Source: Rhizosphaericola mali (lineage in GTDB: Bacteria; Bacteroidota; Bacteroidia; Chitinophagales; Chitinophagaceae). From it: a stretch of DNA of 64,000 nucleotides. Position numbers and translations under genes: made by a program. How positions within the stretch are numbered: the stretch's first letter is position 1; each line of letters begins with the position of its first letter. The notes below the pieces were generated by a model. It did not search any database and had not been told where the DNA came from. It was given only the letters and a program-made list of their open reading frames with translations. The stretch spans positions 744,001-808,000 of the forward strand of contig NZ_CP044016.1 in assembly GCF_004337365.2 (NCBI RefSeq). Direction: 5' to 3'. Below, one piece after another: positions 8,848 through 17,971 of this stretch.

Positions 8848-9978
8848 ATGAAAAAAAAAGTTTTCGGTTTATTTATATTGGCGACAACATTATTAGGGCT
8901 TAGGTTACAGGCGCAAAAATTATCACCACTACCTGATAAGGTATCTGTAGTGGCTGCAATCAATTCCCCCAATCCTGATCCATCTGGTATTGCTTTGAGC
9001 AGTTCAGGACGTTTATTTTTAGGATTTCCAAGGCATGCTGATAATCATACTTCTTTTGCATTAGCGGAATATTTAGATGGAAAATTAATACCTTTTCCAT
9101 CCAAAGAGTATGTGTATCCATCCTTGAAACCATACACGGATTGGCTAGTTTCTCCTCACGGTATTTTCATGGATAAAAATGATGTGCTTTGGGTTTTAGA
9201 TGATGGAAAACGTGCCGGAATCAAGGAAATTCCAGAAGGTGCAGGTAAAGTGGTGGGTATTGATATTAAAACAAAAAAGATTATAGCTTCAGTTCCGATC
9301 TCAAAAAATGTAATGAGTAATGAAACGCACTTAAATGATTTTCGTGTGGATTTGACTCATGGTGCAAAAGGAACAGCATATATTGCTAATAGTGGATTTG
9401 GTGAGCGATATTCTTTGATTGTTGTTGATATTGCAAGTGGTAAATGTAGAGAGGTTCTTTTGAACAAACCTTGTGTTTCTCCAGAACCTGGATTCATGGC
9501 ATTTTTGGAAATGGAACCACATGTGATGGATGTTAAAAAGCAAACATTTCCAATAGGAGGACCTGATGGTATAACGCTGAGCTCTGACAGTAAAAAATTG
9601 TATTGGACTGCAATATCTAGTAGAAAGTTGTATAGTATTTCTACGGATACTTTGAGTAATCAATCTTTAGAAGAATCAGCAATTGAAAAAGCCGTCACTT
9701 TTGAAGGGGAACATCCTGCCTGTGATGGGATGGCATCTGACGAGCAAGGTAACTTGTATTTTGGTTCATTTGAACAATTAAGTACTATTAAAAGGACGCC
9801 AGATGGTCAATATACCTTATTGGCTCATGATATCAGATTTGCATGGCAAGATGGTTTGGCCTATCATGACGGATATTTATATATGACGCTTGGGCAGTGG
9901 AATCGATTGCCAGGATTTAATAATGGTAAGGATCTACGCCAACCTCCATATTTGGTAGTTAAGGTCAAAACGAAATAA
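8848..9978 (+). CDS. Major royal jelly protein/SMP-30-like beta-propeller, secreted
   Basis: Exported six-bladed propeller protein of 376 residues with a signal peptide ending about residue 22 (LRLQAQ). The order of motifs follows the MRJP/yellow family: PDPSGIALSSSGRLFLGFPR, then LVSPHGIFMDKNDVLWVLDDG, then HLNDFRVD, then GPDGITLSSD, and a last blade with RFAWQDGLAYHDG. Related bacterial proteins are annotated as gluconolactonase or L-dopachrome tautomerase-related, but activity is rarely proven. It follows the amidohydrolase closely on the same strand, suggesting a shared extracytoplasmic pathway. No lipobox is seen. Confidence 0.82.
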   Translation: MKKKVFGLFILATTLLGLRLQAQKLSPLPDKVSVVAAINSPNPDPSGIALSSSGRLFLGFPRHADNHTSFALAEYLDGKLIPFPSKEYVYPSLKPYTDWLVSPHGIFMDKNDVLWVLDDGKRAGIKEIPEGAGKVVGIDIKTKKIIASVPISKNVMSNETHLNDFRVDLTHGAKGTAYIANSGFGERYSLIVVDIASGKCREVLLNKPCVSPEPGFMAFLEMEPHVMDVKKQTFPIGGPDGITLSSDSKKLYWTAISSRKLYSISTDTLSNQSLEESAIEKAVTFEGEHPACDGMASDEQGNLYFGSFEQLSTIKRTPDGQYTLLAHDIRFAWQDGLAYHDGYLYMTLGQWNRLPGFNNGKDLRQPPYLVVKVKTK

Positions 9979-10051
9979 TTCTGTATTTCTAATTTAGTTC
10001 TCCTTTTTAAAAAATCATTAATTTAGCTATCTTATACCTATTTTAATTTTT

Positions 10052-10777
10052 ATGAAGGAGACTTTACTTTGTTTTTGTGCCATATTTTTAATCGCGTTTT
10101 CATCCAAAGCGCAATATTCAGATGATTTTTATGGGAAAAAGCCCATTTTGGTTACGATATCTGGTGGTTTAAATATCAATATGGTTCGTGGAAAAATGGA
10201 TGATTATAACCGAGATGCCTATAATGCTGATTTGGATGCAAATACTGTAAAAGATCATCACAGATTGAGTTATGCAGGTCAAATCAATATACAAAAACAA
10301 TTTACAAAAACGTATTATTTTAAAACAGGATTGGGGTTTATCAACAAGAGATTAGATCCTCAGGCAGGTTTAAGTGCATTTGCCAATCCTGATAAATTGG
10401 ATATTAATTATTTACAAGTTCCTGTATTATTTGGGCAAAATATGGTTCCATTCGATCGCAGTAATTTCAATTTTGCTTTTGAGGTTGGGCCAGTTGCTAA
10501 CTTTAAATTATCTGATAATAGTTTTGCTATCGCTGCAAGACAAGCGCAGTCCAAGACATTTGTTTTTGGACTGCAAGCAGGTGCAGATTTCTCTTATCAT
10601 ATTAGCCATGCGGTACGATTCAATTTGCATTATACAATTATGCAAGACCTCACATCAGCGCAGACGCAACAGATCTCTGCGTCTAATCTAACCAAACCTT
10701 ACAGTTACAAATTTCAGAACCATTTAATCCAAGTCGGCTTGATTTACCTTTTACCCAAAAAAGCCGCGCAACCTTAA
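10052..10777 (+). CDS. Outer-membrane beta-barrel protein (PorT-like)
   Basis: Exported protein of 241 residues with a signal peptide ending FSSKAQ (about residue 20). The rest shows alternating strands with aromatic ends, for example LVTISGGLNINMV and YYFKTGLGFINKR. It ends HLIQVGLIYLLPK, a typical last strand of an eight-to-ten-stranded barrel. This fits the outer membrane beta-barrel family common in Bacteroidota. The ligand is unknown. The 3' end overlaps the convergent hydrolase gene by 4 bases. Confidence 0.75.
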   Translation: MKETLLCFCAIFLIAFSSKAQYSDDFYGKKPILVTISGGLNINMVRGKMDDYNRDAYNADLDANTVKDHHRLSYAGQINIQKQFTKTYYFKTGLGFINKRLDPQAGLSAFANPDKLDINYLQVPVLFGQNMVPFDRSNFNFAFEVGPVANFKLSDNSFAIAARQAQSKTFVFGLQAGADFSYHISHAVRFNLHYTIMQDLTSAQTQQISASNLTKPYSYKFQNHLIQVGLIYLLPKKAAQP

Positions 10778-11592
10778 GATTGTAAGGATTTTCGGATATA
10801 GGGAAATGTATTTTCATTATCCAAAATCATATGCCCTGATTGTAGTATTTCCAAATAAATGAAATTTTTCGTTTGATTATCGATGATTAATTTGGATAAT
10901 TTTTTTGGTATAATGCTGTCATAATATCCAAAGAATAGATACACTTTGGTTTTGCTGGTGGCAATCTTTTCTTTTATAGTTGCAATATTAGGCTGAAATT
11001 TTTTGGTGGACATGACACGTTTGAATAATAAATCGGCTAATTCTTTAGAACCCAAGGACGATTGAATTAAGTTATAGGCGCTTTTGTTGATGAGTTTTAA
11101 TTTGTATACAATTTTCCCCAACAAACTCATCGCTTTACTCGATTTACACAAAAGCCAAAATAAGCCTTGCAGGGCAGAAAAATTGAAAATCATTTTGTAC
11201 CAAATCGGGATAACTAATCCATCTGGGGCACATAAAATCATTCTCTCTACTCTATCCGAATAATTTTGATAAATAGTTAAACAAATACGTCCTCCTAAGC
11301 TGTGGCCCATTAACCAAAATTTGTCTAGTTTAATACCTGTTGATTGTAGGTAAATGGATTGAAAAATTTGGATAAAATCTTCGACTAATAATTCATTCTC
11401 CTTCCATACAGTTTCTCCATGTAAGGGAAAATCAAGCGCGAATAGGGAAACTGATTCTCCTATATTTTTTCCTAATCCTGCATATTCTTCACTACTAAGG
11501 GAAAAACCGTGAAAGCAAAAAACGGTCTTCTCTCCATTTCCAAATCTTTGAAATGCAATGGTTGAATTTTTATATTTGATCGATTGACGCAT
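10774..11592 (-). CDS. Alpha/beta hydrolase
   Basis: Cytoplasmic hydrolase of 272 residues with no signal peptide. The nucleophile elbow is MGHSLGGRI (Ser about 94). The likely acid is in FFGYYDSIIP (about 225) and the catalytic His in LQSGHMIL (about 254). The oxyanion region is VFCFHGFSLSS near residue 24. Its start lies inside the 3' end of pnuC (23-base overlap), so the two are translationally coupled. The substrate is unknown; a link to nicotinamide riboside use is suggested only by the operon. Confidence 0.85.
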   Translation of the reverse strand: MRQSIKYKNSTIAFQRFGNGEKTVFCFHGFSLSSEEYAGLGKNIGESVSLFALDFPLHGETVWKENELLVEDFIQIFQSIYLQSTGIKLDKFWLMGHSLGGRICLTIYQNYSDRVERMILCAPDGLVIPIWYKMIFNFSALQGLFWLLCKSSKAMSLLGKIVYKLKLINKSAYNLIQSSLGSKELADLLFKRVMSTKKFQPNIATIKEKIATSKTKVYLFFGYYDSIIPKKLSKLIIDNQTKNFIYLEILQSGHMILDNENTFPYIRKSLQS

Positions 11593-12220
11593 TCAATTTA
11601 TAAACTTGATTAAATGTATAAGTTTTGTGCCAACTTATCCAACCCGATATGGAAATTAAAAGGAATACTAAAAATTGAACACTCGTAAACACATACCCTT
11701 TAGAAAAATATAATGGCATGGATATTATATCTGTCAATATCCAAAAGTACCAACTTTCTACCTTTTTTCTGTTCATTAAAAACATAGCGGTATAGGCGCT
11801 AGAAGATGCCAATGCATCAAAAAAAGGTACCGTACTACTCGTAAATTTGTGTAAGATAAAATACAAAGCAATCCACATAATAACAAAATATAAAATTGTA
11901 TTCCTCCAATCTTTGTTTCTATTATAACTTATGAGTAGTGGCTTTTGTGTATCATTAAAGGATTTGTTGGTCCACAAATACCACCCCGAAATACTCATGA
12001 TGGTATAGTAAATATTGAGTCCAGCTTCTGCGAATAATTTTCCTTTAAAACTTATGAAAATATAGATTAATGTGCTGACAATACCTGTAGGAAATACGTA
12101 AATTTTTTCTTTTTTGGAAAAATAGGTACTTGCAATTCCGGTGATTACGGCAATAAATTCCAATGGTGTAGTCATTTTTACACCATTCATAAATTGCTCA
12201 TAAATTGTTTGCAAATTCAT
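11570..12220 (-). CDS. pnuC: Nicotinamide riboside transporter PnuC
   Basis: Membrane transporter of 216 residues that carries nicotinamide riboside (or in some branches thiamine) by facilitated diffusion. About seven membrane segments are visible. The family signature is seen in FAEAGLNIYYTIMSISGWYLW (N..Y...S..GWY.W), and a second repeat ends LISISGWISWHK. The halves resemble each other as expected for the PnuC/SWEET-like fold. It is first in a two-gene operon with the alpha/beta hydrolase, overlapping by 23 bases. PnuT (thiamine) cannot be excluded; no TPP riboswitch or thiamine kinase is seen nearby. Confidence 0.88.
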   Translation of the reverse strand: MNLQTIYEQFMNGVKMTTPLEFIAVITGIASTYFSKKEKIYVFPTGIVSTLIYIFISFKGKLFAEAGLNIYYTIMSISGWYLWTNKSFNDTQKPLLISYNRNKDWRNTILYFVIMWIALYFILHKFTSSTVPFFDALASSSAYTAMFLMNRKKVESWYFWILTDIISMPLYFSKGYVFTSVQFLVFLLISISGWISWHKTYTFNQVYKLNASIDQI

Positions 12221-12357
12221 ATTGCGAATATAGGATTTAAAGCTGCGACTAATTCAGAACTCAAATGAAAAAAATATTGGAATTATTTTTGAGTAAGCGA
12301 CTAACACACAATGCTTTACTAATACTATATTTGCTTACAACTTAACATTTGTCAATT

Positions 12358-13416
12358 ATGGAAAAAGAAAGACATCCTTTTTATTTGCAACTTAGTTTGA
12401 GATTATTAAGTGCTGTAATTATACTTTTTTTGATGTATATCGGAAAAGGTATGTTAGTGCCTCTTTGTCTTGCAGGTATTTTCACTTTAGGATTAGCAAC
12501 TCCTTGTGGTTGGTTAGAAGGGAAAGGTTTCAATAAAAACCTTGCAGCAATGACTTGTGTTTTACTTTCTCTGATAATCGTGGCTTTAATCATCTTTTTT
12601 ATTTCTATGCAAATGGCTAATTTCAAAGAAGATTTACCTAAACTGAAAACACAATTCAATCAAGGCTTAGCAGAGGGAGAGAAGTTCTTACATGATAAAT
12701 TTAATGTTAGCCACTCCAGCTTAGTAAAATATTTATCCGAATTAGAGGATACTATGTTATCACATTCTTCTACGGTTGTAGGTACTACATTTGCTACTTT
12801 GACAACCGTAATATTGTATTTCGTCTTAGTGCCTATCTATACCTTTTTGATGTTGATATATAGAGGTCAAGTAGTCAAATTTCTAGAAGAATCATTTGAA
12901 GATAAATACAAAGGACATGTAACCAATATAGTTAAAAATACAAAATTTGTAATCAGAAGTTATGTTGGAGGATTAGGTATTGAGATGTTGATTGTAGCAG
13001 CATTAATATGTATAGGCTTATCTGTTTTAGGAGTTAAGTATGCAATATTATTAGGCATTCTAGGTGCTGTAATGAATATCATTCCTTATTTAGGGATATT
13101 TACTGCGATTTTGATTTCCTTCTTAATTACGATTTCGACCAATGGTATATCAACCGCTTTACTTGCGATTTTAATACTAGCGATAATTCACATGATTGAT
13201 AGTAATATTTTATTACCAAAAATAGTCGGAAGTAAGGTGAAAATAAATGCTTTGGTTACGATTGTAGTCGTAATATTAGGAGAAAATATTTGGGGTATTC
13301 CAGGAATGTTTTTGTCCGTACCGTTAATTGCTATTTTAAAAGTAATTTGCGACGGTTCTGTCGGTATGAAACCTTGGGGTATCTTACTGGGAGCGGAGGA
13401 AAAACTAAAAAAGTAG
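12358..13416 (+). CDS. AI-2E family transporter (PerM/TqsA type)
   Basis: Membrane protein of about 352 residues. I use the ATG at 12358 rather than the in-frame TTG nine bases upstream. It has two N-terminal membrane helices, a soluble helical stretch (about 70-145), then a block of five or six helices. The family core is in KYAILLGILGAVMNIIPYLG and a late HMIDSNILLPKIVGSKV segment. The family includes exporters of autoinducer-2 and Na+/H+ antiporters, so the cargo is uncertain. The rRNA methylase gene follows after 11 bases, probably in the same transcript. Confidence 0.88.
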   Translation: MEKERHPFYLQLSLRLLSAVIILFLMYIGKGMLVPLCLAGIFTLGLATPCGWLEGKGFNKNLAAMTCVLLSLIIVALIIFFISMQMANFKEDLPKLKTQFNQGLAEGEKFLHDKFNVSHSSLVKYLSELEDTMLSHSSTVVGTTFATLTTVILYFVLVPIYTFLMLIYRGQVVKFLEESFEDKYKGHVTNIVKNTKFVIRSYVGGLGIEMLIVAALICIGLSVLGVKYAILLGILGAVMNIIPYLGIFTAILISFLITISTNGISTALLAILILAIIHMIDSNILLPKIVGSKVKINALVTIVVVILGENIWGIPGMFLSVPLIAILKVICDGSVGMKPWGILLGAEEKLKK

Positions 13417-13427
13417 ATTAATTAGCG

Positions 13428-14162
13428 ATGTTAGGAAAAGTATATTTGGTGCCAACAGTTTTACAAGATGATGACAACGCGTTGGCATCTTTGCCAAGTA
13501 ATGTAATTGATTTTGTAAAAGATAGTCAAGTGATATTTGCAGAAAATATACGTACGGCTAGACGCCATTTGAAAAAAATGGACAAAGATATTGTTATTGA
13601 TAATTTTCAATGGTTTGAAATTGGAAAGGCAGAAGAGGATGTTCTTAATCAATTTGAAAAAACATTAAAGGCCGAAAAAAATATTTCCATCATTAGTGAA
13701 GCTGGTTGTCCAGGTATTGCCGATCCAGGGCAATTTCTAGTTGCCAAAGCGCAACAGTTAAATGCTTATATTCATCCTTTAGTTGGACCGAGTAGTATAT
13801 TGTTGGCATTGATGGCGAGTGGAATGAATGGACAACATTTTCAATTTTGGGGCTATCTTCCAGTGGATAATAGCGATCGTAGGCAAAAAATTAAAGAGTT
13901 AGAAAATGATGCAACAAAGCGTAATTGCGCGCAACTTTTTATAGAAACGCCTTATAGAAATAAACCTTTAGTTGAGGAAATTTTGAAAACTTGTCAACCC
14001 AATTCACGTCTGTGTGTAGCTGTAAATATTACCGCTGAAAATGAAAAAATAATCACCAAATCAATTAAGGATTGGAAAAAAGAAAAGTTGGATTATTTAC
14101 ACAAACAACCAGCTATTTTCATAATAGATGCTGGAGATGGATATAAACCCAAAAAACATTAA
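13428..14162 (+). CDS. RsmI-like tetrapyrrole-methylase-fold methyltransferase
   Basis: SAM-dependent methylase of 244 residues, related to RsmI, which 2'-O-methylates C1402 of 16S rRNA. The opening GKVYLVPTVL is the family's first strand, although canonical RsmI has LYxVxTPIGN. Then come VIFAENIRTARRHLKK, the core ISEAGCPGIADPGQ, and VGPSSILLALMASG. The length is shorter than E. coli RsmI (about 286), lacking its C-terminal extension. This short version is common in Bacteroidota, where a separate full-length RsmI can also exist, so the target may differ. It sits 11 bases after the AI-2E transporter and overlaps the convergent GLPGLI gene by 4 bases. Confidence 0.85.
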   Translation: MLGKVYLVPTVLQDDDNALASLPSNVIDFVKDSQVIFAENIRTARRHLKKMDKDIVIDNFQWFEIGKAEEDVLNQFEKTLKAEKNISIISEAGCPGIADPGQFLVAKAQQLNAYIHPLVGPSSILLALMASGMNGQHFQFWGYLPVDNSDRRQKIKELENDATKRNCAQLFIETPYRNKPLVEEILKTCQPNSRLCVAVNITAENEKIITKSIKDWKKEKLDYLHKQPAIFIIDAGDGYKPKKH

Positions 14163-14797
14163 TCTTCGGGTGGTAATTTCCTAAATCCTTTATTCGAAAT
14201 ATTGAACAGACTGGAAGAAAGGGGCATCAAATTGATGCTCTTGGCAATTGCGAAATATTTTAAATCATTGTCTGGTGAAACTACAGAAATCTCTAATACA
14301 AAACCTGGAATATCCTTATATTCATATCTATTTTCCTTGATACTCGGTTGTACATCTACGGTATAATATACGATAAAATTATCTCCATTTTTTAACTGAA
14401 TAGTTGCTTTTTTGCATCTGTATCCTAAGATTGTTTTTTGATCATCCATTAAGATGGTTTTGGACTTGTCATACTTTTTGTTGTAGTTTTTCCATTGCGT
14501 GGAATCCATCGTACTGCAATATCTATTGTCACCAATTTCTTTAAAAATATTAGCAGATTTTGTTTTATCGTCATAAATGAAAGTCTGGTGATAATTTTTT
14601 CCTATAAAATCAGATCTGAATTTATAACCAGAATAAAAAGTGCGTCTTTCGGAAACGTCTTGTTTGGATGTATCTGTAATTTTTTCGATAGCGTAAGTAA
14701 TGCTACAATCTCCCAAAATTTCTTGTGCCTGTGTCAACTTTCCAAAGGAAAGAAATAACAGCGTGATTATAAAATATGGTCTTAATGAATAATTCAT
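14159..14797 (-). CDS. GLPGLI-family exported protein
   Basis: Exported protein of about 212 residues. The frame begins at 14815, but the Met at 14797 gives the better signal peptide (MNYSLRPYF..., cleavage near LTQA). Family marks are GYRCKKATIQ, a central YYTVDVQ and DIPGFVLEI, the equivalent of the GLPGLI motif. GLPGLI proteins are Bacteroidota-specific periplasmic proteins of unknown role, often near TonB receptors. Here the gene stands alone between convergent rsmI-like and divergent comB genes. Confidence 0.75.
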   Translation of the reverse strand: MNYSLRPYFIITLLFLSFGKLTQAQEILGDCSITYAIEKITDTSKQDVSERRTFYSGYKFRSDFIGKNYHQTFIYDDKTKSANIFKEIGDNRYCSTMDSTQWKNYNKKYDKSKTILMDDQKTILGYRCKKATIQLKNGDNFIVYYTVDVQPSIKENRYEYKDIPGFVLEISVVSPDNDLKYFAIAKSINLMPLSSSLFNISNKGFRKLPPED

Positions 14798-14909
14798 ATT
14801 AAATTCTATCATCAAATATTGGGCAATTCTTCGTAAATATAGTTAAAATAGCGGGTAAAAAATATGTAAATCCTACAATTTTATTTACTTTGTCCTCAAA
14901 ATTTTTACA

Positions 14910-15632
14910 TTGGAAAAACCAACTTTACATACCGTTTTATCTCCTAGATTATTGGATTTATATGATTTATCTTCTTCTATAGTGGTAATTATTGACGTTT
15001 TTCGTGCTACAAGTACAATCGCGACTGCATTGTACAACGGAGCGGTACAAGTGGTGCCCGTATCAAGCGTTGAAGAATGTATCGAAAAGGGAAATAGTAT
15101 TCCCAATAGTGTGACTGCTGGAGAACGCGAAGGAAAAGTCATTCCTGGTTTGCAATTTGGAAATTCGCCTGCTGAATATCCACGTTCATTTATCGAAGGA
15201 AAAACTTTAGTTATTACAACTACCAACGGAACGAAACTTTTGAATATGGCAAAAAATAATGGTGCTTCTGAAATACTTACGGGTTCCTTTCCCAATTTCA
15301 GTGCAGTTTGTCAATATTTAAAAGAAAGTAATAAAAATGTAATTCTTGGATGTTCTGGTTGGAAAGATCGTTTTAATATAGAAGATACTTTATTTGCCGG
15401 TGCGGTAGCCTCTGAAATTCAAGATGCATTTACAATTCATTGTGATAGTACCTTAATGGCTACGCAAATGTATGAATCAAACGCTGGCGATCTTTTGAGT
15501 TTTGCGAAAAAGACTTCACATTGGCATCGCTTAGCTAATTTTGGACTTTCTTATGATTTAGAATATTGTATCTCAAAAGATGTGGCAAATGTCTTGTGTT
15601 ATTATCAAGATGGCGTTGTACTAGGGAAATAA
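14910..15632 (+). CDS. comB: 2-phosphosulfolactate phosphatase (ComB family)
   Basis: Mg-dependent phosphatase that converts 2-phosphosulfolactate to sulfolactate, 240 residues. Family features: VVIIDVFRATSTIATAL near residue 25, TAGEREGKVIPGLQFGNSP near 70, VITTTNGTKLL near 103, and NVILGCSGWKDRFNIEDTLF near 150. The start is a TTG at 14910; no in-frame ATG lies upstream before the probable -7 element (TTACTTTG at 14885-14892). ComB was defined in coenzyme M synthesis, but this organism is not a methanogen. In Bacteroidota a role toward cysteate and sulfonolipids is possible, and the Spt-like gene lies 2.3 kb away. A hairpin follows directly. Confidence 0.85.
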   Translation: MEKPTLHTVLSPRLLDLYDLSSSIVVIIDVFRATSTIATALYNGAVQVVPVSSVEECIEKGNSIPNSVTAGEREGKVIPGLQFGNSPAEYPRSFIEGKTLVITTTNGTKLLNMAKNNGASEILTGSFPNFSAVCQYLKESNKNVILGCSGWKDRFNIEDTLFAGAVASEIQDAFTIHCDSTLMATQMYESNAGDLLSFAKKTSHWHRLANFGLSYDLEYCISKDVANVLCYYQDGVVLGK

Positions 15633-15639
15633 AAATTTT

Positions 15640-15675
15640 GAATATATGAATAGTTTAAATTCTATTCATATATTC
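15640..15675. terminator. Bidirectional terminator overlapping the ruvX 3' end
   Basis: Perfect 14-bp stem (15640-15653 with 15662-15675) and an 8-base loop. It follows the comB stop by 7 bases and includes the last codons and stop of ruvX on the other strand. The stem is AT-rich, so termination strength is uncertain. Confidence 0.65.
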
Positions 15676-16065
15676 CTGTAACATGATTGTCGCTGCTATT
15701 TGATCGATATTACCTTTTACACGACGATCTTTCTTTTTCATTCCCATTTCTACCATCGCTTGAGATGCCATTTTGGAAGTGTAGCGCTCATCAACTGTTT
15801 CTAATGGAATATTGGGAAATTCTTTTTTTAATCTTTCTATAGCCTTTCGTACCAATGGTGTTGCGTGCGTATCACTATCATCCCAATTTCTAGGATCGCC
15901 AATAATGATAAGATCTACTTGTTCCACTGCAAAATATTTTTTCAAATAATCAAATAATTTGCTTGTTTCCACTGTCTCTAAAGCGTTGGCAATAATTTGC
16001 AAAGGATCAGTAACTGCAAGACCTGTACGCTTTCCACCATAATCAATAGCTATAATTCTTCCCAT
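15655..16065 (-). CDS. ruvX: RuvX/YqgF pre-16S rRNA nuclease, Holliday junction resolvase-like
   Basis: RNase H-fold nuclease of 136 residues, normal for YqgF. The first acidic residue is in IIAIDYGGKRTGLAV (Asp8). The second strand has VDLIIIGDP, and the C-terminal VDERYTSKMA and DQIAATIMLQEYM carry the remaining conserved acids. YqgF matures the 5' end of 16S rRNA in E. coli, and the resolvase role is from structure. It overlaps the ubiA stop by one base (TAATG type), indicating coupling. The final codons form part of a terminator hairpin. Confidence 0.92.
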   Translation of the reverse strand: MGRIIAIDYGGKRTGLAVTDPLQIIANALETVETSKLFDYLKKYFAVEQVDLIIIGDPRNWDDSDTHATPLVRKAIERLKKEFPNIPLETVDERYTSKMASQAMVEMGMKKKDRRVKGNIDQIAATIMLQEYMNRI

Positions 16066-16943
16066 TATTTGTAAATTAATAAGTCCGCAATTACCAATAT
16101 TCCAAATATGACACTAGCAATACCATTGGCTGTCATAAACGCAATATTTACTTTACTAAGATCATTGGGTTTCACTATTGAATGTTGGTAGATCAACATC
16201 CCAATAAATACAGCAATACCTAACCAGTATGTCCAGTGAAAATGTCCAAATAAACCAGCAGAAATAACAAAAGCTGCGGATGCAATGTGTAATAAAATGG
16301 ACACAGCCAATGCATTTTTTTTACCTAATTTACTTGGGATGGAATAGAGTGCTTGAGATTGGTCAAAATCGATATCTTGTAGCGCATAAATAATATCAAA
16401 ACCACTTACCCAACAAATTACAGAAAGGGAAAATAAAATAGGTAACCAATCAAATACTCCAGTTACGGATAAATAAGCGCCAATTGGTGCTAAAGACAAA
16501 CCTAAACCTAATACTAAGTGACAAAGTGGAGTAAATCGTTTTGTATAACTATAAAACAAAATGACAAATAAAGCAATAGGAGATAAGTAAAAACAGATTC
16601 TATTGATAAACCAAGTTGCAACCATGAATAACAGACAATTGATGATTACAAATGTCAATGCATTTTTGGCACTGATGATTCCCGCAGGAACCTCTCTTTG
16701 TTTCGTTCTTGGATTTTTTCCATCAATATTTCTATCCAAATAACGATTAAATGCCATTGCAGCACTACGTGCAGTGATCATACACCCCAATACTAAAAGA
16801 AATTTACCAATAATTTCTTGCATGGGGTATTGTGGACGATTAAGTGAACAAATACCTAAGAAAAAGCCGATCATTGCAAAAGGCATTGCAAAAATTGTAT
16901 GTGAAAATTTGACTAAGGATAAGTAATTTTTTACGGTTGCCAT
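16065..16943 (-). CDS. UbiA-family polyprenyltransferase (MqnP-like)
   Basis: Integral membrane prenyltransferase of 292 residues with about eight or nine helices. Both catalytic Asp-rich motifs are intact: NRYLDRNID (NxxxDxxxD) near residue 66 and DIIYALQDIDFDQS near 185. Bacteroidota use menaquinone rather than ubiquinone. The related subgroup annotated as 4-hydroxybenzoate polyprenyltransferase includes MqnP of the futalosine menaquinone pathway, so quinone synthesis is the likely role. Which aromatic acceptor is used is not decidable here. It overlaps ruvX by one base, and the HExxH protein gene lies 17 bases upstream on the same strand. Confidence 0.85.
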   Translation of the reverse strand: MATVKNYLSLVKFSHTIFAMPFAMIGFFLGICSLNRPQYPMQEIIGKFLLVLGCMITARSAAMAFNRYLDRNIDGKNPRTKQREVPAGIISAKNALTFVIINCLLFMVATWFINRICFYLSPIALFVILFYSYTKRFTPLCHLVLGLGLSLAPIGAYLSVTGVFDWLPILFSLSVICWVSGFDIIYALQDIDFDQSQALYSIPSKLGKKNALAVSILLHIASAAFVISAGLFGHFHWTYWLGIAVFIGMLIYQHSIVKPNDLSKVNIAFMTANGIASVIFGILVIADLLIYK

Positions 16944-16960
16944 AATAGCTATTCCTTTTC

Positions 16961-17938
16961 TTAATGTTTAAATTTTTTTGCGTATTGACTATTAGTTAAA
17001 AATATTTCTGGGTTAATAGTTAATTCCACAATGTCTTTGATTGCTTTAGATTTGTTCTTAGCATTTTTATAATAAGCATCACAGATTTGAAATCCCATAA
17101 AGTATCCTAAATCTGGAGCAGGTCCTTTACCTCCATCACTCATATACCATTCGGAAAAATTACTAGAATCTTTCTCTAACTTAAATTTATCCCACAATTC
17201 CCTTTCATGAGCAAATCCATAGTCATAAATATTTTTTTGAGTAGCTGTTTTACCTATTGTCAAATAAGTAATGTAATCCGCAGCGCCTTCAATGAGTGAT
17301 CTTGACAATAAAGTACTTTCATCATCTTGCTTTTGCATAGTATGCGTATTTTCATGAATAATCAGAGGTATAAAATACTCTGGACGACTCAAGAAATCTG
17401 CCGCTTCTTTGGAAAATTGACTAAAGTCAGATGTAGAAGTTTTGCTTATCATATCTACTCCGATAATAAATCCTCCATTTACAGGAGTACCTCCATGCAT
17501 AAAAGGGGTTGCTAAAATATATACATCACTGAATGTCGCTTCAGGATATAATCGTTTAAATTTTTTGTATGCGTTACGTAAGCTATCGGATTTGTTTATA
17601 AACGTATAGGTAGTTGCTCGAATAGATTTCCAATATTTATCTCGTTTAATTGCTCTAGAATATTCAGTAAGCATCGGCAAATATTTACTGTCCTGCTCAA
17701 TCAATCCTTTTAAACCAACAGTGGCAGAATCAAAGTAATATTTTTGGATAAAATGTTTGCGATTAGTAGTATCTGTAGTTTGCATGCAACTATCAAACGC
17801 TCTCCAAAAGTGTGGCAGATCACTATCGCTTATAATAACGCTATCAATAGAAGTCCGTATCCAATATTTTTGTGATTGAGCTTTAATAGTTTGAAGACAT
17901 ATTAAAGATATACCCAAATATAGATTAACGAACTTCAT
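16961..17938 (-). CDS. Exported HExxH protein, DUF2268/GldB-like putative zinc peptidase
   Basis: Secreted protein of 325 residues with a signal peptide ending about residue 20 (TIKAQ). A gluzincin-type motif HENTH lies at about residues 195-199. It is followed 17 residues later by EGAADY, which would supply the third zinc ligand. The region before it, MHGGTPVNGGFIIGVDMI, and the late GYFMGFQICDAYYKN resemble DUF2268 and gliding lipoprotein GldB relatives. There is no lipobox, so it is probably periplasmic. It is 17 bases upstream of ubiA and likely shares its transcript. Peptidase activity is inferred from the motif only. Confidence 0.7.
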   Translation of the reverse strand: MKFVNLYLGISLICLQTIKAQSQKYWIRTSIDSVIISDSDLPHFWRAFDSCMQTTDTTNRKHFIQKYYFDSATVGLKGLIEQDSKYLPMLTEYSRAIKRDKYWKSIRATTYTFINKSDSLRNAYKKFKRLYPEATFSDVYILATPFMHGGTPVNGGFIIGVDMISKTSTSDFSQFSKEAADFLSRPEYFIPLIIHENTHTMQKQDDESTLLSRSLIEGAADYITYLTIGKTATQKNIYDYGFAHERELWDKFKLEKDSSNFSEWYMSDGGKGPAPDLGYFMGFQICDAYYKNAKNKSKAIKDIVELTINPEIFLTNSQYAKKFKH

Positions 17939-17971
17939 AATTTACAAAATGTTTAATGTTGATTTTTGATA

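Noticed and set aside
9331..9663. 110-residue minus-strand ORF
   Set aside because: It lies wholly inside the MRJP-like gene, has no recognisable motif and is explained as the antisense frame of a conserved protein.
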